64,000 nt of DNA, from NCBI GenBank assembly GCA_902465605.1, contig CABQNT010000009.1, forward strand, positions 1-64,000, written 5' to 3'. The stretch comes from Prevotella sp902465605. GTDB lineage: Bacteria; Bacteroidota; Bacteroidia; Bacteroidales; Bacteroidaceae. The notes below the pieces were generated by a model. It did no database searches. It had not been told where the DNA came from and saw nothing but the letters and a program-made list of their open reading frames with translations. A program made the position numbers and the translations under genes. Below, piece by piece: positions 17,573 through 25,926 of the stretch (positions are counted from its first letter, which is position 1; every line of letters starts with the position of its first letter).

Positions 17573-20539
17573 CTATGTTGAAGGAAAGAGTACCACTCCC
17601 TCTTGCTTCTGACCGTCCATCAAAATACGCAATGGGGCATCGAACCGAACATGGCGAACATAAGTGGTTTCTTCGACAGCTGGCATGGCATCCAAAACAT
17701 CTTGCCTGAACAAGCCACTGCCACCCACCTCATCAATCGTAAAATAGCCCACACCAAAACTGGTGAGGTTTTGGAAGAAGTGCGTGCCTTGACTTGGGTC
17801 GATACGGTAGTTGTTTAATGTCGTTTCAACAATTACCTTTGCACCGCTGATTTGTGGCCACTTTACAGGAATGCCCAACCAAGGGTCGCTCGAACCCCAG
17901 CGCCCTGGACCTATCAACACATAGCCTTGACCACGAGACAAGAACTGCTCGTTGAGCTTTTCTATCTCCCCAACAATCGCAGGATTGTTTTTCGCTGTGA
18001 AAGAAGCGTTGGTTTTTACATAAACAACGTCACAGACATCGTCCATGATACCATGCCCTAACGAGTTATGCGAACGCAACAAACACCGTTCATCGGCGAT
18101 GACGACAATATCCTCGTCGAGCATTTGCTTGGAATCGACAATGGGACGGATTTGCAATAAATAGAATTCCCCTGTCCTATCGGCATTGATATCACAGGCA
18201 AACTCTATTTCTACGGGGCACCGCATGCTCTCCGCACCATAGTTCATCGCCATCTGCATGATGGGTGCCAATGGAAAGACATCGTGTTGCAGCACGCTAC
18301 AGAAAGATATAATCTTGCGCCCTCCGTCGTACAGTCCATCTCTAATCATCTGATTGTTAGGGTCGTAAGTAGACGCAATATATTGCAGGGAGCCATCTGT
18401 CTCGGCAGATTTTACATCTAACTTGAGGATGTTGAAACCATCATCTACCTGAAAATCCTGTCCCACGTGAGCCGTATCGAGGGCATAGAATTGCGTTTGG
18501 GTCTCGCGCAACGCCTTTTCCAGTTCGCTGGTTTGCAAGATATGATGAGGATGATAAGGAGATACACGCAAAGTTTGACCGCCATCTACGATGTATTTAC
18601 CCAATCCTAACGCCAAAGAGGCAATGCCCTCCTCGGCCTTTTCGTTGCCAATGGGATAATAATTCAGCGAGCGCAGCACCCCACTTATCTTGGGATAATA
18701 GTGCGTGCCATACTGCTTGCCCACCACTTCTTGTAAGATAACCGCCATTTTTTCTTGATCGATTAGGTTGCGGGTAGCTGTCATGTAAGCCTTGGAATCG
18801 TGATAAAACACCGATGCATACACGCCTTTGATGGCACAGGCCAACATTTGGAGCATCACTTGTTTGTCATCAAGCGCGGGAATCATGTAAGTTGAATAGA
18901 TTCCGGCAAAAGGTTGATAATGCGAGTCTTCTAACAACGAACTGGAACGAATGGCTATCGGACTGTTGGTGGCATCGAAAAACGTGATAAAGTCGTCGCG
19001 CAAGCGCTCTGGTAGCTTGGCTTTCAAGAAGCTGTGCAGTATCTCTTCGTCTGTGGCATCGCTCAAGGCAACGTCATAAAGATTGTTCTCGTCCATGAAT
19101 TGGTCGAACAAATCCGTACAAAGCACCAGCGTTTTCGGGATTTGCACCTTCACTCCTTCGTACTGATTAAAGTCGGGGTGCATCTTGATGATATGGTCTA
19201 AGAAAGCAAGGCCGCGCCCTTTTCCGCCCAACGAGCCTTCGCCAATACGCGCAAAGTGAGCATATTGGTCGAATTTCAATCGGTCGAACACCGCTACCAC
19301 GCCAATGTTTTTCATCTTACGATATTGCACAATGGCATCGAAGATGATTTGCCGATGCGCTTGCAAGTCTTGCAACTTGTCCCAAGTGATGTTTTTAAGA
19401 AACTCGGAGATGGGGAAAATAGAGCGTGCACTAAGCCAACGACTCATGTGATTGCGCGAGACATGGAAGCGAAACGAATCATCTGGAATCTTAAAAATAT
19501 TGTCTTGCAGCTCCTTGAGCGAATGCACGCGCATGATTTCCTGACGGGTATGTGGGTCTCTAAAGATGAAATCGCCAAAGCCCATGTGCTCTTCAAAGAT
19601 ATGACGGAGGTCTATTCCCATCACCTTCGAGTTCTTGTCGACAAAGCGGAAGCCCTCTCTTTCGGTCTTTTCTCGATTACTCGACTCCGAACTTTCCACG
19701 ATTAAAGGTAGGTAAGGGTCACGCTTGCGAATCTCGCGCAACAGTTTCAAGCCCGCTTCGGGGTCTTTCTCTCCGCCCTTGGGATAACGGGCATCGCTGA
19801 TAACGCCTAATATATTGTCAGCAAAACGATTGTAATAATCCATCGCCTCCTCATAGGTTCGAGCCAAAACTACCTTTGGACGACCACGCATGCGCAACGT
19901 AGCGGCATGTCGATTCAATGCCTCAAAGGACAGATGCTTGTTCTGTTCCAATATGTAACTGTACAGATTGGGCAGGATAGAACTGTAAAAACGAATGCTG
20001 TCCTCTACCAGCAATATCATTTGCACGCCCCCTTCGGTGATATCGTGCTCCAAGTTCATCTTGTCTTCCATCAGCTTGATGATGGACATAATGAGATTGG
20101 TGTTGCCCAACCAACAAAAGACATAATCGAAGATGCTCAAGTCTTCGTTCTCCATCCTACGGGTAATGCCATGCGAAAAAGGCGTGAGAACAATGCAATG
20201 AATATCAGGAAAGGCGTCTTTAATATTGTGTGCCACGGTAAAAGCATCATTGTCAGCGGTTCCTGGCATACATATCACCAAATCTATCGGTGTGGACTGA
20301 AGAATGCGGGTAGCCTCTTCCGTGGTACTCACCTGTGTAAAGGTGGGCGGATAGCGTAAACCCAACTCCATATACTCGTTGAAAATTTTCTCCTCTACCC
20401 TGCCGTCATCTTCCAACATGAAGGCGTCATAGGGATTGGCAACGATTAAGACATTATAAATACGTCTCATCATGAGATTGACAAAAGTCACATCCTTCAA
20501 TAAAAAATTACGCCATTGAGAAGGCACAGAATCGTTCAT
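17573..20539 (-). CDS. Receiver-domain protein fused to a PEP/pyruvate-binding (PPDK_N) domain
   Basis: 988 aa from the ATG at 20539; a TTG at 20572 would add 11 residues. A receiver-like fold (about 25-145) has lost its phosphoacceptor (LVICMPG where LVLLD is usual). A second receiver (about 155-310) looks intact, with LLVEDS, Asp in VISDARYP and Lys in FVDKN. From about 430 a PPDK/PEP-synthase ATP-grasp domain begins (GSLGGKGRGLAFLDHII) and ends with EFYLLQIRPIVDSKQ. The swivelling phosphohistidine domain and TIM barrel of true PEP synthase or PPDK are absent. The product is therefore not a complete PEP synthase, and its substrate is unknown. It is divergent from gdhA. Confidence 0.85.
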   Translation of the reverse strand: MNDSVPSQWRNFLLKDVTFVNLMMRRIYNVLIVANPYDAFMLEDDGRVEEKIFNEYMELGLRYPPTFTQVSTTEEATRILQSTPIDLVICMPGTADNDAFTVAHNIKDAFPDIHCIVLTPFSHGITRRMENEDLSIFDYVFCWLGNTNLIMSIIKLMEDKMNLEHDITEGGVQMILLVEDSIRFYSSILPNLYSYILEQNKHLSFEALNRHAATLRMRGRPKVVLARTYEEAMDYYNRFADNILGVISDARYPKGGEKDPEAGLKLLREIRKRDPYLPLIVESSESSNREKTEREGFRFVDKNSKVMGIDLRHIFEEHMGFGDFIFRDPHTRQEIMRVHSLKELQDNIFKIPDDSFRFHVSRNHMSRWLSARSIFPISEFLKNITWDKLQDLQAHRQIIFDAIVQYRKMKNIGVVAVFDRLKFDQYAHFARIGEGSLGGKGRGLAFLDHIIKMHPDFNQYEGVKVQIPKTLVLCTDLFDQFMDENNLYDVALSDATDEEILHSFLKAKLPERLRDDFITFFDATNSPIAIRSSSLLEDSHYQPFAGIYSTYMIPALDDKQVMLQMLACAIKGVYASVFYHDSKAYMTATRNLIDQEKMAVILQEVVGKQYGTHYYPKISGVLRSLNYYPIGNEKAEEGIASLALGLGKYIVDGGQTLRVSPYHPHHILQTSELEKALRETQTQFYALDTAHVGQDFQVDDGFNILKLDVKSAETDGSLQYIASTYDPNNQMIRDGLYDGGRKIISFCSVLQHDVFPLAPIMQMAMNYGAESMRCPVEIEFACDINADRTGEFYLLQIRPIVDSKQMLDEDIVVIADERCLLRSHNSLGHGIMDDVCDVVYVKTNASFTAKNNPAIVGEIEKLNEQFLSRGQGYVLIGPGRWGSSDPWLGIPVKWPQISGAKVIVETTLNNYRIDPSQGTHFFQNLTSFGVGYFTIDEVGGSGLFRQDVLDAMPAVEETTYVRHVRFDAPLRILMDGQKQEGVVLFPST

Positions 20540-20627
20540 AAATGATTTATTCAAGAAGTAAGAACTAACCAAACGAATAAGGTTTCCAAAATAAAGAACT
20601 ACCTTTCATTGGACTACATCGACACGA

Positions 20628-20659
20628 CAAATGTAGGAAATACAATGTATATGTACAAA
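20628..20659 (-). promoter_or_regulatory. Promoter of the REC/PPDK_N gene
   Basis: On the minus strand, TTTG (20659-20656), a 20-bp spacer and TACATTTG (20635-20628) fit the Bacteroidetes consensus exactly. The leader to the ATG at 20539 would be about 80 nt. Confidence 0.7.
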
Positions 20660-20763
20660 TTTCCAACGAACTTTCATCTGCTCCCGTGCCAACTATTATA
20701 TAAGGTGTAAATCTATCAGTTTTCACATTTATAAACATTGACATCGGAATTTATCCTTTTATA

Positions 20764-20795
20764 TTTGGTGGGTATTTATAAATAAACTATATTTG
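20764..20795 (+). promoter_or_regulatory. Promoter of gdhA
   Basis: TTTG at 20764-20767, a 20-bp spacer and TATATTTG at 20788-20795 form a textbook Bacteroidetes promoter, with a leader of about 50 nt before the gdhA ATG. Confidence 0.8.
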
Positions 20796-20852
20796 CCACG
20801 TCTTGGATAATATCCATGACATGTATAACCAACTAATTAAATAAATTCTACT

Positions 20853-22190
20853 ATGGAAATTGAAAAAATCATGCAAGACCTGGAGAAGAAGCATCCAGGC
20901 GAATCTGAGTATTTACAAGCTGTCAAAGAGGTGCTTATATCCGTAAAGGACGTGTACAACGAGCATCCAGAGTTTGAGAAAGCTAAAATCATAGAGCGCA
21001 TTGTTGAGCCAGAGCGCATCATCATGTTCCGCGTACCTTGGGTAGACGACCAGGGAGAGGTTCATGTTAACATCGGCTATCGCGTACAATTCAACGGCGC
21101 CATTGGTCCATACAAAGGCGGATTGCGTTTCCACCCATCTGTGAACTTATCTATCATGAAGTTCTTGGGCTTTGAACAAACTTTCAAAAACGCATTGACT
21201 ACATTGCCTATGGGTGGTGCTAAAGGTGGTTCAGACTTCTCTATTCGTGGAAGAAGCGATGCTGAAGTGATGAGATTCTGCCAATCTTTCATGTGCGAAC
21301 TCTACAAGCATATTGGGCCGAGCACTGACGTTCCCGCAGGAGATATTGGTGTTGGCGGTCGTGAAATTGGCTATTTGTTCGGTCAATACAAGAAGTTGGT
21401 AGGTCGCTGGGAAGGCGTTCTCACCGGTAAGGGTCTGGAATATGGCGGCTCTCGCATTCGTCCAGAAGCAACAGGATTTGGTGCTTTGTACTTTGTGAAC
21501 CAAATGTTGCAGACACGCAACATTGACATCAAGGGCAAAACAGTAGCTATCAGCGGTTTTGGAAATGTTGCATGGGGTGCTGCTCTCAAAGCTACAGAAC
21601 TGGGAGGAAAGGTGATTACCATTAGTGGTCCTGACGGTTACATTTACGATCCCAATGGCATCAGCGGCGAAAAGATTGCCTATATGCTCGAATTACGCAG
21701 CAGTGGTAATGACGTTTGCAAACCATACGCCGACAAATTCGCAGGCTCTGAATTCCATGAAGGCAAGAAACCTTGGGAACAGAAGGCCGATATTTACTTG
21801 ACATGCGCTACTCAAAATGAGTTGAACGGCGAAGATGCAGACAAGATCTTAGCTAACAAGCCTCTCTGTGTAGCAGAAGTAAGTAACATGGGATGTACCG
21901 CTGAGGCTGTTGACAAGTTCGTTGCAGCCGGACAACTCTTTGCTCCTGGCAAGGCAGTGAATGCAGGTGGTGTGGCAACATCAGGTCTTGAGATGACTCA
22001 GAACGCCATCCGTTTGAGCTGGAGTGAAGCTGAAGTGGACGAGAAGTTGCACTACATCATGCACTCTATCCACGAACAATGCGTGAAATACGGCACACAA
22101 CCTGACGGATACATCAACTATGTGAAGGGTGCTAACGTTGCCGGATTCATGAAAGTGGCCCATGCCATGATGGCTCAGGGCGTGGTATAA
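20853..22190 (+). CDS. gdhA: NADP-type glutamate dehydrogenase
   Basis: 445-aa hexameric-type glutamate dehydrogenase, which interconverts 2-oxoglutarate plus ammonia and glutamate in the cytoplasm. The N-terminal dimerisation domain contains YKGGLRFHPSVN and the catalytic lysine segment PMGGAKGGSDF. The Rossmann domain has SGFGNVAWGAALKA. The length and the MEIEKIMQDLEKKHPGE start match the small GdhA class used for ammonia assimilation. NADP rather than NAD preference is inferred from family resemblance. It has its own strong promoter and is followed after 17 bp by rlpA. Confidence 0.97.
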   Translation: MEIEKIMQDLEKKHPGESEYLQAVKEVLISVKDVYNEHPEFEKAKIIERIVEPERIIMFRVPWVDDQGEVHVNIGYRVQFNGAIGPYKGGLRFHPSVNLSIMKFLGFEQTFKNALTTLPMGGAKGGSDFSIRGRSDAEVMRFCQSFMCELYKHIGPSTDVPAGDIGVGGREIGYLFGQYKKLVGRWEGVLTGKGLEYGGSRIRPEATGFGALYFVNQMLQTRNIDIKGKTVAISGFGNVAWGAALKATELGGKVITISGPDGYIYDPNGISGEKIAYMLELRSSGNDVCKPYADKFAGSEFHEGKKPWEQKADIYLTCATQNELNGEDADKILANKPLCVAEVSNMGCTAEAVDKFVAAGQLFAPGKAVNAGGVATSGLEMTQNAIRLSWSEAEVDEKLHYIMHSIHEQCVKYGTQPDGYINYVKGANVAGFMKVAHAMMAQGVV

Positions 22191-22207
22191 ACCCAAAATA
22201 ACGTAGG

Positions 22208-22792
22208 GTGAAGTTTCAAAAAATAAGTATTTTATTTTTAATTCTACTGACAGGCTTTACCTTTCTGCTGGCTCAAAAGCAGAAGGGTAAAGCCACTTAT
22301 TATTCTAAAAAATCGACAGGAGAACGCACAGCCAGCGGCGAAAGGCTGCATCATGATAGCATGACGTGCGCCCATCGCACCTATCCATTTGGAACATTAT
22401 TAAAGGTAACCAATCCTTCTAACAAGCAAGAGGTCATCGTCAAGGTAACTGATAGGGGACCATTCACACGCGGAAGGATTATTGACCTGTCGTGGGGAGC
22501 AGCCAAAGAGTTGGGAATACTCGCCGACGGCGTTGCCATGGTGACGGTAGAACGCGTCGATTCGGCGGACATCATCAAGGTTCCATACCGTTCAAAGGAA
22601 AGAAGAGAATTGCCAGAGCTTGACTTTGGCGTTTCTACCGAAGGGGGTAGTTTCATTGATGCATGGACGGAACAACAGAAACAAAATGCCCATCAAACGA
22701 AAGAACAGCTCACCAAATTCAAGAAGGACAATGCTTTAGAAAACAAAAAGAAAACCTTAAAACCGAAAGAGAAATTGGCAAAAAAGAGATAA
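22208..22792 (+). CDS. rlpA: RlpA-like double-psi beta-barrel septal ring protein
   Basis: 194-aa exported protein. It starts at a GTG (22208) that gives a clean signal peptide, MKFQKISILFLILLTGFTFL, ending near Ala-Gln. The RlpA/DPBB core (about 25-120) has KGKATYYSKKSTGERTASGE, the catalytic-type HRTYPFGTLLKV and VKVTDRGPFTRGRIIDLS. RlpA proteins act on peptidoglycan at the division site. The C-terminal 70 residues are Lys-rich with no SPOR domain. It lies 17 bp behind gdhA and is probably read from the gdhA promoter. Confidence 0.9.
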   Translation: MKFQKISILFLILLTGFTFLLAQKQKGKATYYSKKSTGERTASGERLHHDSMTCAHRTYPFGTLLKVTNPSNKQEVIVKVTDRGPFTRGRIIDLSWGAAKELGILADGVAMVTVERVDSADIIKVPYRSKERRELPELDFGVSTEGGSFIDAWTEQQKQNAHQTKEQLTKFKKDNALENKKKTLKPKEKLAKKR

Positions 22793-22841
22793 GAAGAAAA
22801 ACATAATCAACCACTTATATGTAGTTTTTATTTTTTTATAG

Positions 22842-22849
22842 TAATTTTG
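22842..22849 (+). promoter_or_regulatory. Possible -7 box for the small membrane protein
   Basis: TAATTTTG lies 28 bp before the ATG at 22877 in an AT-rich stretch. No TTTG is found at the right upstream distance, so support is moderate. Confidence 0.45.
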
Positions 22850-22876
22850 ACATATAAATTCTAAAACTATAACATC

Positions 22877-23227
22877 ATGCATGCTTTCTTATCATCTTTA
22901 TCAAATAATTGGATTATTTGGTTCTACATTATAGTTTTACTACCTTTTGAAATTTATGATATTTGTAAAGAGAAAGAAAGAAACAGCAAGAAGATTCTCA
23001 TGCTTCTTATTTGCGCCAGTTTTGCCATAATAGCTGGAATACAATCTTGTATTAAGGGAAAGAACTTGACTATCAGCCCGACTCCTCTTTATATAATCCT
23101 CCTTATTTGTTACATAGAAAGCATTACCACATTCTTACAAAGTAGGACAAAAAGAGACCTCGCTTTCCTATGTATATTTTCTCTTTTTATGGCAATAATA
23201 ATATTAAACTTCCTATTAAAAAATTAG
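22877..23227 (+). CDS. Small hydrophobic membrane protein, unknown function
   Basis: 116 aa, not recognised. Four hydrophobic segments are visible at about residues 12-28, 41-58, 68-86 and 93-113, separated by short charged loops (KEKERNSKK, SRTKRD). A Bacteroidetes-type -7 box lies just upstream. The gene is more AT-rich than its neighbours gdhA and fabI, which could mean recent acquisition. No partner is evident. Confidence 0.6.
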   Translation: MHAFLSSLSNNWIIWFYIIVLLPFEIYDICKEKERNSKKILMLLICASFAIIAGIQSCIKGKNLTISPTPLYIILLICYIESITTFLQSRTKRDLAFLCIFSLFMAIIILNFLLKN

Positions 23228-23342
23228 CAGCAAGGATAATTCCTTATGTTGATTGGGAATGGGGAGACTCTTCTGCTGCATACTGCATCTCTAATCTATA
23301 ATGATCATAAGAAATGAGGGAAATCGTTCTTACTCACATTAC

Positions 23343-23465
23343 CTATTTCTTACTGCACGCAAGCATGACTTTTTCAATATCGCTGAGTATTATTTTTGTA
23401 TTCTCCCAACCAAGCAAACCCAATTCAAGAACAAACACCTTCATCAACCATGGTGGCTCTTCCAT
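23343..23465 (-). CDS. Possible 40-aa ORF or gene remnant
   Basis: A minus-strand open frame starts at the ATG at 23465 with MEEPPWLMKVFVLELG and ends IEKVMLACSKK. The in-frame sequence upstream, FRAVFIPLGG, also reads like protein until a stop about 40 nt before the ATG. The mixed hydrophobic and charged composition looks coding, but no promoter or homologue is visible. The opposite-strand 68-codon frame at 23314-23520 looks less protein-like. It may be the tail of a decayed gene. Confidence 0.25.
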   Translation of the reverse strand: MEEPPWLMKVFVLELGLLGWENTKIILSDIEKVMLACSKK

Positions 23466-23609
23466 GCCTCCTAACGGAATAAACACAGCCCGAAAAATAA
23501 TAATTTTCCCACTTTTTTAAGAGAAAAGTAGTGAACCACTTTTATCTTCCTTGAACGATGGCAGAATCAATAAAGATAAGGGCGAAACAGCAATTTCATT
23601 ATTTTTACG

Positions 23610-23617
23610 TACCTTTG
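23610..23617 (+). promoter_or_regulatory. -7 box of fabI
   Basis: TACCTTTG lies 24 bp upstream of the fabI ATG. A TTTG -33 element at the usual distance is not clear. Confidence 0.55.
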
Positions 23618-23641
23618 TCACCAAACTCTTAATATAGAAAT

Positions 23642-24499
23642 ATGAGTAACAACTTATTATCAGGAAAAAGAGGCATCATCTTTGGTGCCCTTAATGAGCG
23701 ATCTATCGCTTGGAAAGTAGCTGAAAGAGCTGTTGAAGAAGGTGCTAAAATCACATTATCAAACACGCCCGTAGCAGTGAGAATGGGCACAGTGAGTGCC
23801 TTATCAGAAAAACTTCATTGCGAAGTAATACCCGCTGATGCCACCAGCGTGGACGACTTGGAGAATGTGTTCAAGCAGTCTATGGAGATTCTTGGTGGCA
23901 AAATCGACTTCGTGTTGCATGCCATCGGCATGTCACCCAACGTTCGTAAACATCGTACTTACGATGACTTGGACTACAAAATGCTGGACACAACACTCGA
24001 TATTTCGGCTGTTTCTTTCCATAAGATGATACAAAGCGCCAAGAAATTGGATGCCATTAACGAATATGGGTCTATCGTTGCGCTCAGTTATGTAGCCGCA
24101 CAACGCACTTTCTTCGGCTATAATGACATGGCAGATGCCAAGGCTTTGTTGGAAAGTATTGCACGTAGCTTTGGCTATATCTATGGCCGAGAGAAGCATG
24201 TACGCATCAACACCATCTCACAATCGCCCACCCTCACCACCGCTGGTCAAGGAGTTAAGGGCATGGATAAGCTCTTCGACTTTGCCAATCGCATGTCGCC
24301 ACTGGGCAATGCGTCGGCAGAAGAGTGTGCAGACTATTGCATCGTGATGTTCTCTGACCTCACCAAGAAGGTCACCATGCAGAACCTTTATCACGATGGT
24401 GGCTTCTCTAACGTGGGAATGAGCCTGCGCGCCATGGCCACTTACGAGAAAGGATTAGATGAATATAAAGACGAACACGGAAAAATTATCTACGGATAA
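23642..24499 (+). CDS. fabI: Enoyl-[acyl-carrier-protein] reductase, FabI type
   Basis: 285-aa short-chain dehydrogenase that carries out the last reduction of fatty-acid elongation, reducing trans-2-enoyl-ACP with NADH or NADPH. It has the FabI N-terminus LLSGKRGIIFGALNERSIAW for nucleotide binding, HAIGMSPN, and the catalytic Tyr-x6-Lys YNDMADAK preceded by SYVAAQRTFFG. The length fits FabI. It is the target class of triclosan and related inhibitors. It has its own promoter and ends at a strong hairpin. Confidence 0.97.
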   Translation: MSNNLLSGKRGIIFGALNERSIAWKVAERAVEEGAKITLSNTPVAVRMGTVSALSEKLHCEVIPADATSVDDLENVFKQSMEILGGKIDFVLHAIGMSPNVRKHRTYDDLDYKMLDTTLDISAVSFHKMIQSAKKLDAINEYGSIVALSYVAAQRTFFGYNDMADAKALLESIARSFGYIYGREKHVRINTISQSPTLTTAGQGVKGMDKLFDFANRMSPLGNASAEECADYCIVMFSDLTKKVTMQNLYHDGGFSNVGMSLRAMATYEKGLDEYKDEHGKIIYG

Positions 24500-24523
24500 A
24501 CGCATTACAACAACCAATTATAA

Positions 24524-24557
24524 GGGCGACGCTACTGATGTAACGTCGCCCCTTTTT
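24524..24557 (+). terminator. Intrinsic terminator of fabI
   Basis: An 8-bp perfect stem (GGGCGACG at 24524-24531, CGTCGCCC at 24544-24551) contains a second 3-bp stem (TAC/GTA) with a four-base loop and is followed by CTTTTT. It lies between convergent fabI and the serpin gene, so it may also stop minus-strand transcription. Confidence 0.85.
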
Positions 24558-24602
24558 ATTTCTTGCGCTAAAAGAGCAATCTACCAACGGTCTAAAAACC
24601 GT

Positions 24603-25844
24603 TTACTTGCCTTGATAAGTACCCATGAAAAAGATGGTTCCTGTACTATGTTCAACAATGGCATACATGAAAGGACGGTTGGCATGGAACATAATAGGCT
24701 TAGAAGGTGGTGCAGCTGCATCAAGAGTCTCAACCACCGTGACGGCTGCGGCCTTTGAGCCTTCCTCATCAACCTCAATCTTTGCCTTCTGCAAAACCAT
24801 GGAAACGAAAGCTTTTGCCTTTGACATTTTTGTCAAATCGGCCTTGCCACGCTCAAACATTGTGTTCATCCCTAACAGCTTCAACACGTCGTTCAACTCA
24901 CGGGTGTACGCAGATGTAAAGCGTGGAAGCTTCAAATCAACTTCACTGCTATATGTGCTCTTCAGATTGTCTTTCCACTTTTTGGCATCCATGGTCTGCA
25001 ACAAGCTCGACAAATCCTTTCCCTCACGAGGCAAAAGTACCACCATTTCGTACGATCCATTGCCGTAAGGAAGCACCACGGTCTGATAGTTTTCGTTCTC
25101 AGCAGCAAAGAATCGCTCTTTCTGATGCATCATCTTCACCGTCAACTTCTTGCCGTCAGCCTGCGTAAACGATTCTTGCTGTGTACGTTTCTTATCGAAC
25201 TGCCGATACCAAATGCCTTTGAAATACAACGCATTGAGTAGATACGTAACCGCATCTGGATGGACACGATCCAACAGTTTAGGCACCATACCATGCGTGA
25301 GTTCACTCGCCCACAGGTTGATAAATGACAAAGTGGCCGGTGAACTGAAATCTTGATTGGTTACAAGCGCTTGATATTGTTTTTCAACCACATTCTTAAA
25401 GTCTGGCTGCAGCGGTTTGTTTTTGTTTGCAACCACAGCATTGGCTATCGAAACCTTGGTCGACTTGTCCAACTTTGGCGATTCTATCATGAGTTGATGG
25501 CAAAGAGAATTGATGTCATCCACCTTGCCTGAACGGAACTCAAGACCCTCCAAGATTTCTTTCTGCGTATCGCCTACCGCCCCATTGGCCAGCATGCCGA
25601 GCGCATAGGTCACGCTCAGCGGCGAGACAAACACGTCTTGCTGCTCGCCTTTCGACACCTCTTTAAAGAACTTCCAAGCAAATTCATTGCTGTTTTCTAC
25701 TTGCGCTTGCTGCGCTGTTGTCAGCTTGATGGTTCCCGGATTATACTTCACGTTAGGTGTAACAGGTTCGTCTTCACTACACGATGTCAGCATACCAACC
25801 GATAAACAACATGCACTGATTAAAGGAAAAAAATGTTTCATCAT
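24603..25844 (-). CDS. Serpin-family protease inhibitor, lipoprotein
   Basis: 413-aa serpin. The signal peptide ends in the lipobox LTSC (Cys22), so the protein is probably anchored in the membrane facing outwards. Serpin landmarks include NSNEFAWKFFKEVSKG, VFVSPLSVTYALGMLANGA, the DAVTYLLNALYFKG shutter region and the C-terminal RPFMYAIVEHSTGTIFFMG. The reactive-loop hinge EEGSKAAAVT keeps the small residues needed for loop insertion, so it should be inhibitory. Counting 17 residues from the hinge Glu puts P1 near the Ala-Ala of TLDAAAPP, suggesting an elastase-like target. Serpins in gut and oral Bacteroidetes are thought to blunt host or rival proteases. Confidence 0.95.
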   Translation of the reverse strand: MMKHFFPLISACCLSVGMLTSCSEDEPVTPNVKYNPGTIKLTTAQQAQVENSNEFAWKFFKEVSKGEQQDVFVSPLSVTYALGMLANGAVGDTQKEILEGLEFRSGKVDDINSLCHQLMIESPKLDKSTKVSIANAVVANKNKPLQPDFKNVVEKQYQALVTNQDFSSPATLSFINLWASELTHGMVPKLLDRVHPDAVTYLLNALYFKGIWYRQFDKKRTQQESFTQADGKKLTVKMMHQKERFFAAENENYQTVVLPYGNGSYEMVVLLPREGKDLSSLLQTMDAKKWKDNLKSTYSSEVDLKLPRFTSAYTRELNDVLKLLGMNTMFERGKADLTKMSKAKAFVSMVLQKAKIEVDEEGSKAAAVTVVETLDAAAPPSKPIMFHANRPFMYAIVEHSTGTIFFMGTYQGK

Positions 25845-25926
25845 ATCTATTCTGTTTTAGTTATCTACTGATAGAATGACGAAAACATTGAAATCTTGCA
25901 CCGATTTACAAATTATTTTTATTTTT

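Larger units (their letters stand above)
23228..23641. other. Intergenic region before fabI
   Basis: 414 bp between the small membrane protein and fabI. It holds a possible minus-strand 40-codon open frame (listed separately) and the fabI -7 box. A weak inverted repeat (AAAAGT...ACTTTT near 23525-23542) lies between them. I see no 22-bp array here. Confidence 0.5.

Noticed and set aside
23314..23520. 68-aa plus-strand open frame
   Set aside because: It is antisense to a more protein-like minus-strand frame, has no promoter box, and has an odd composition.
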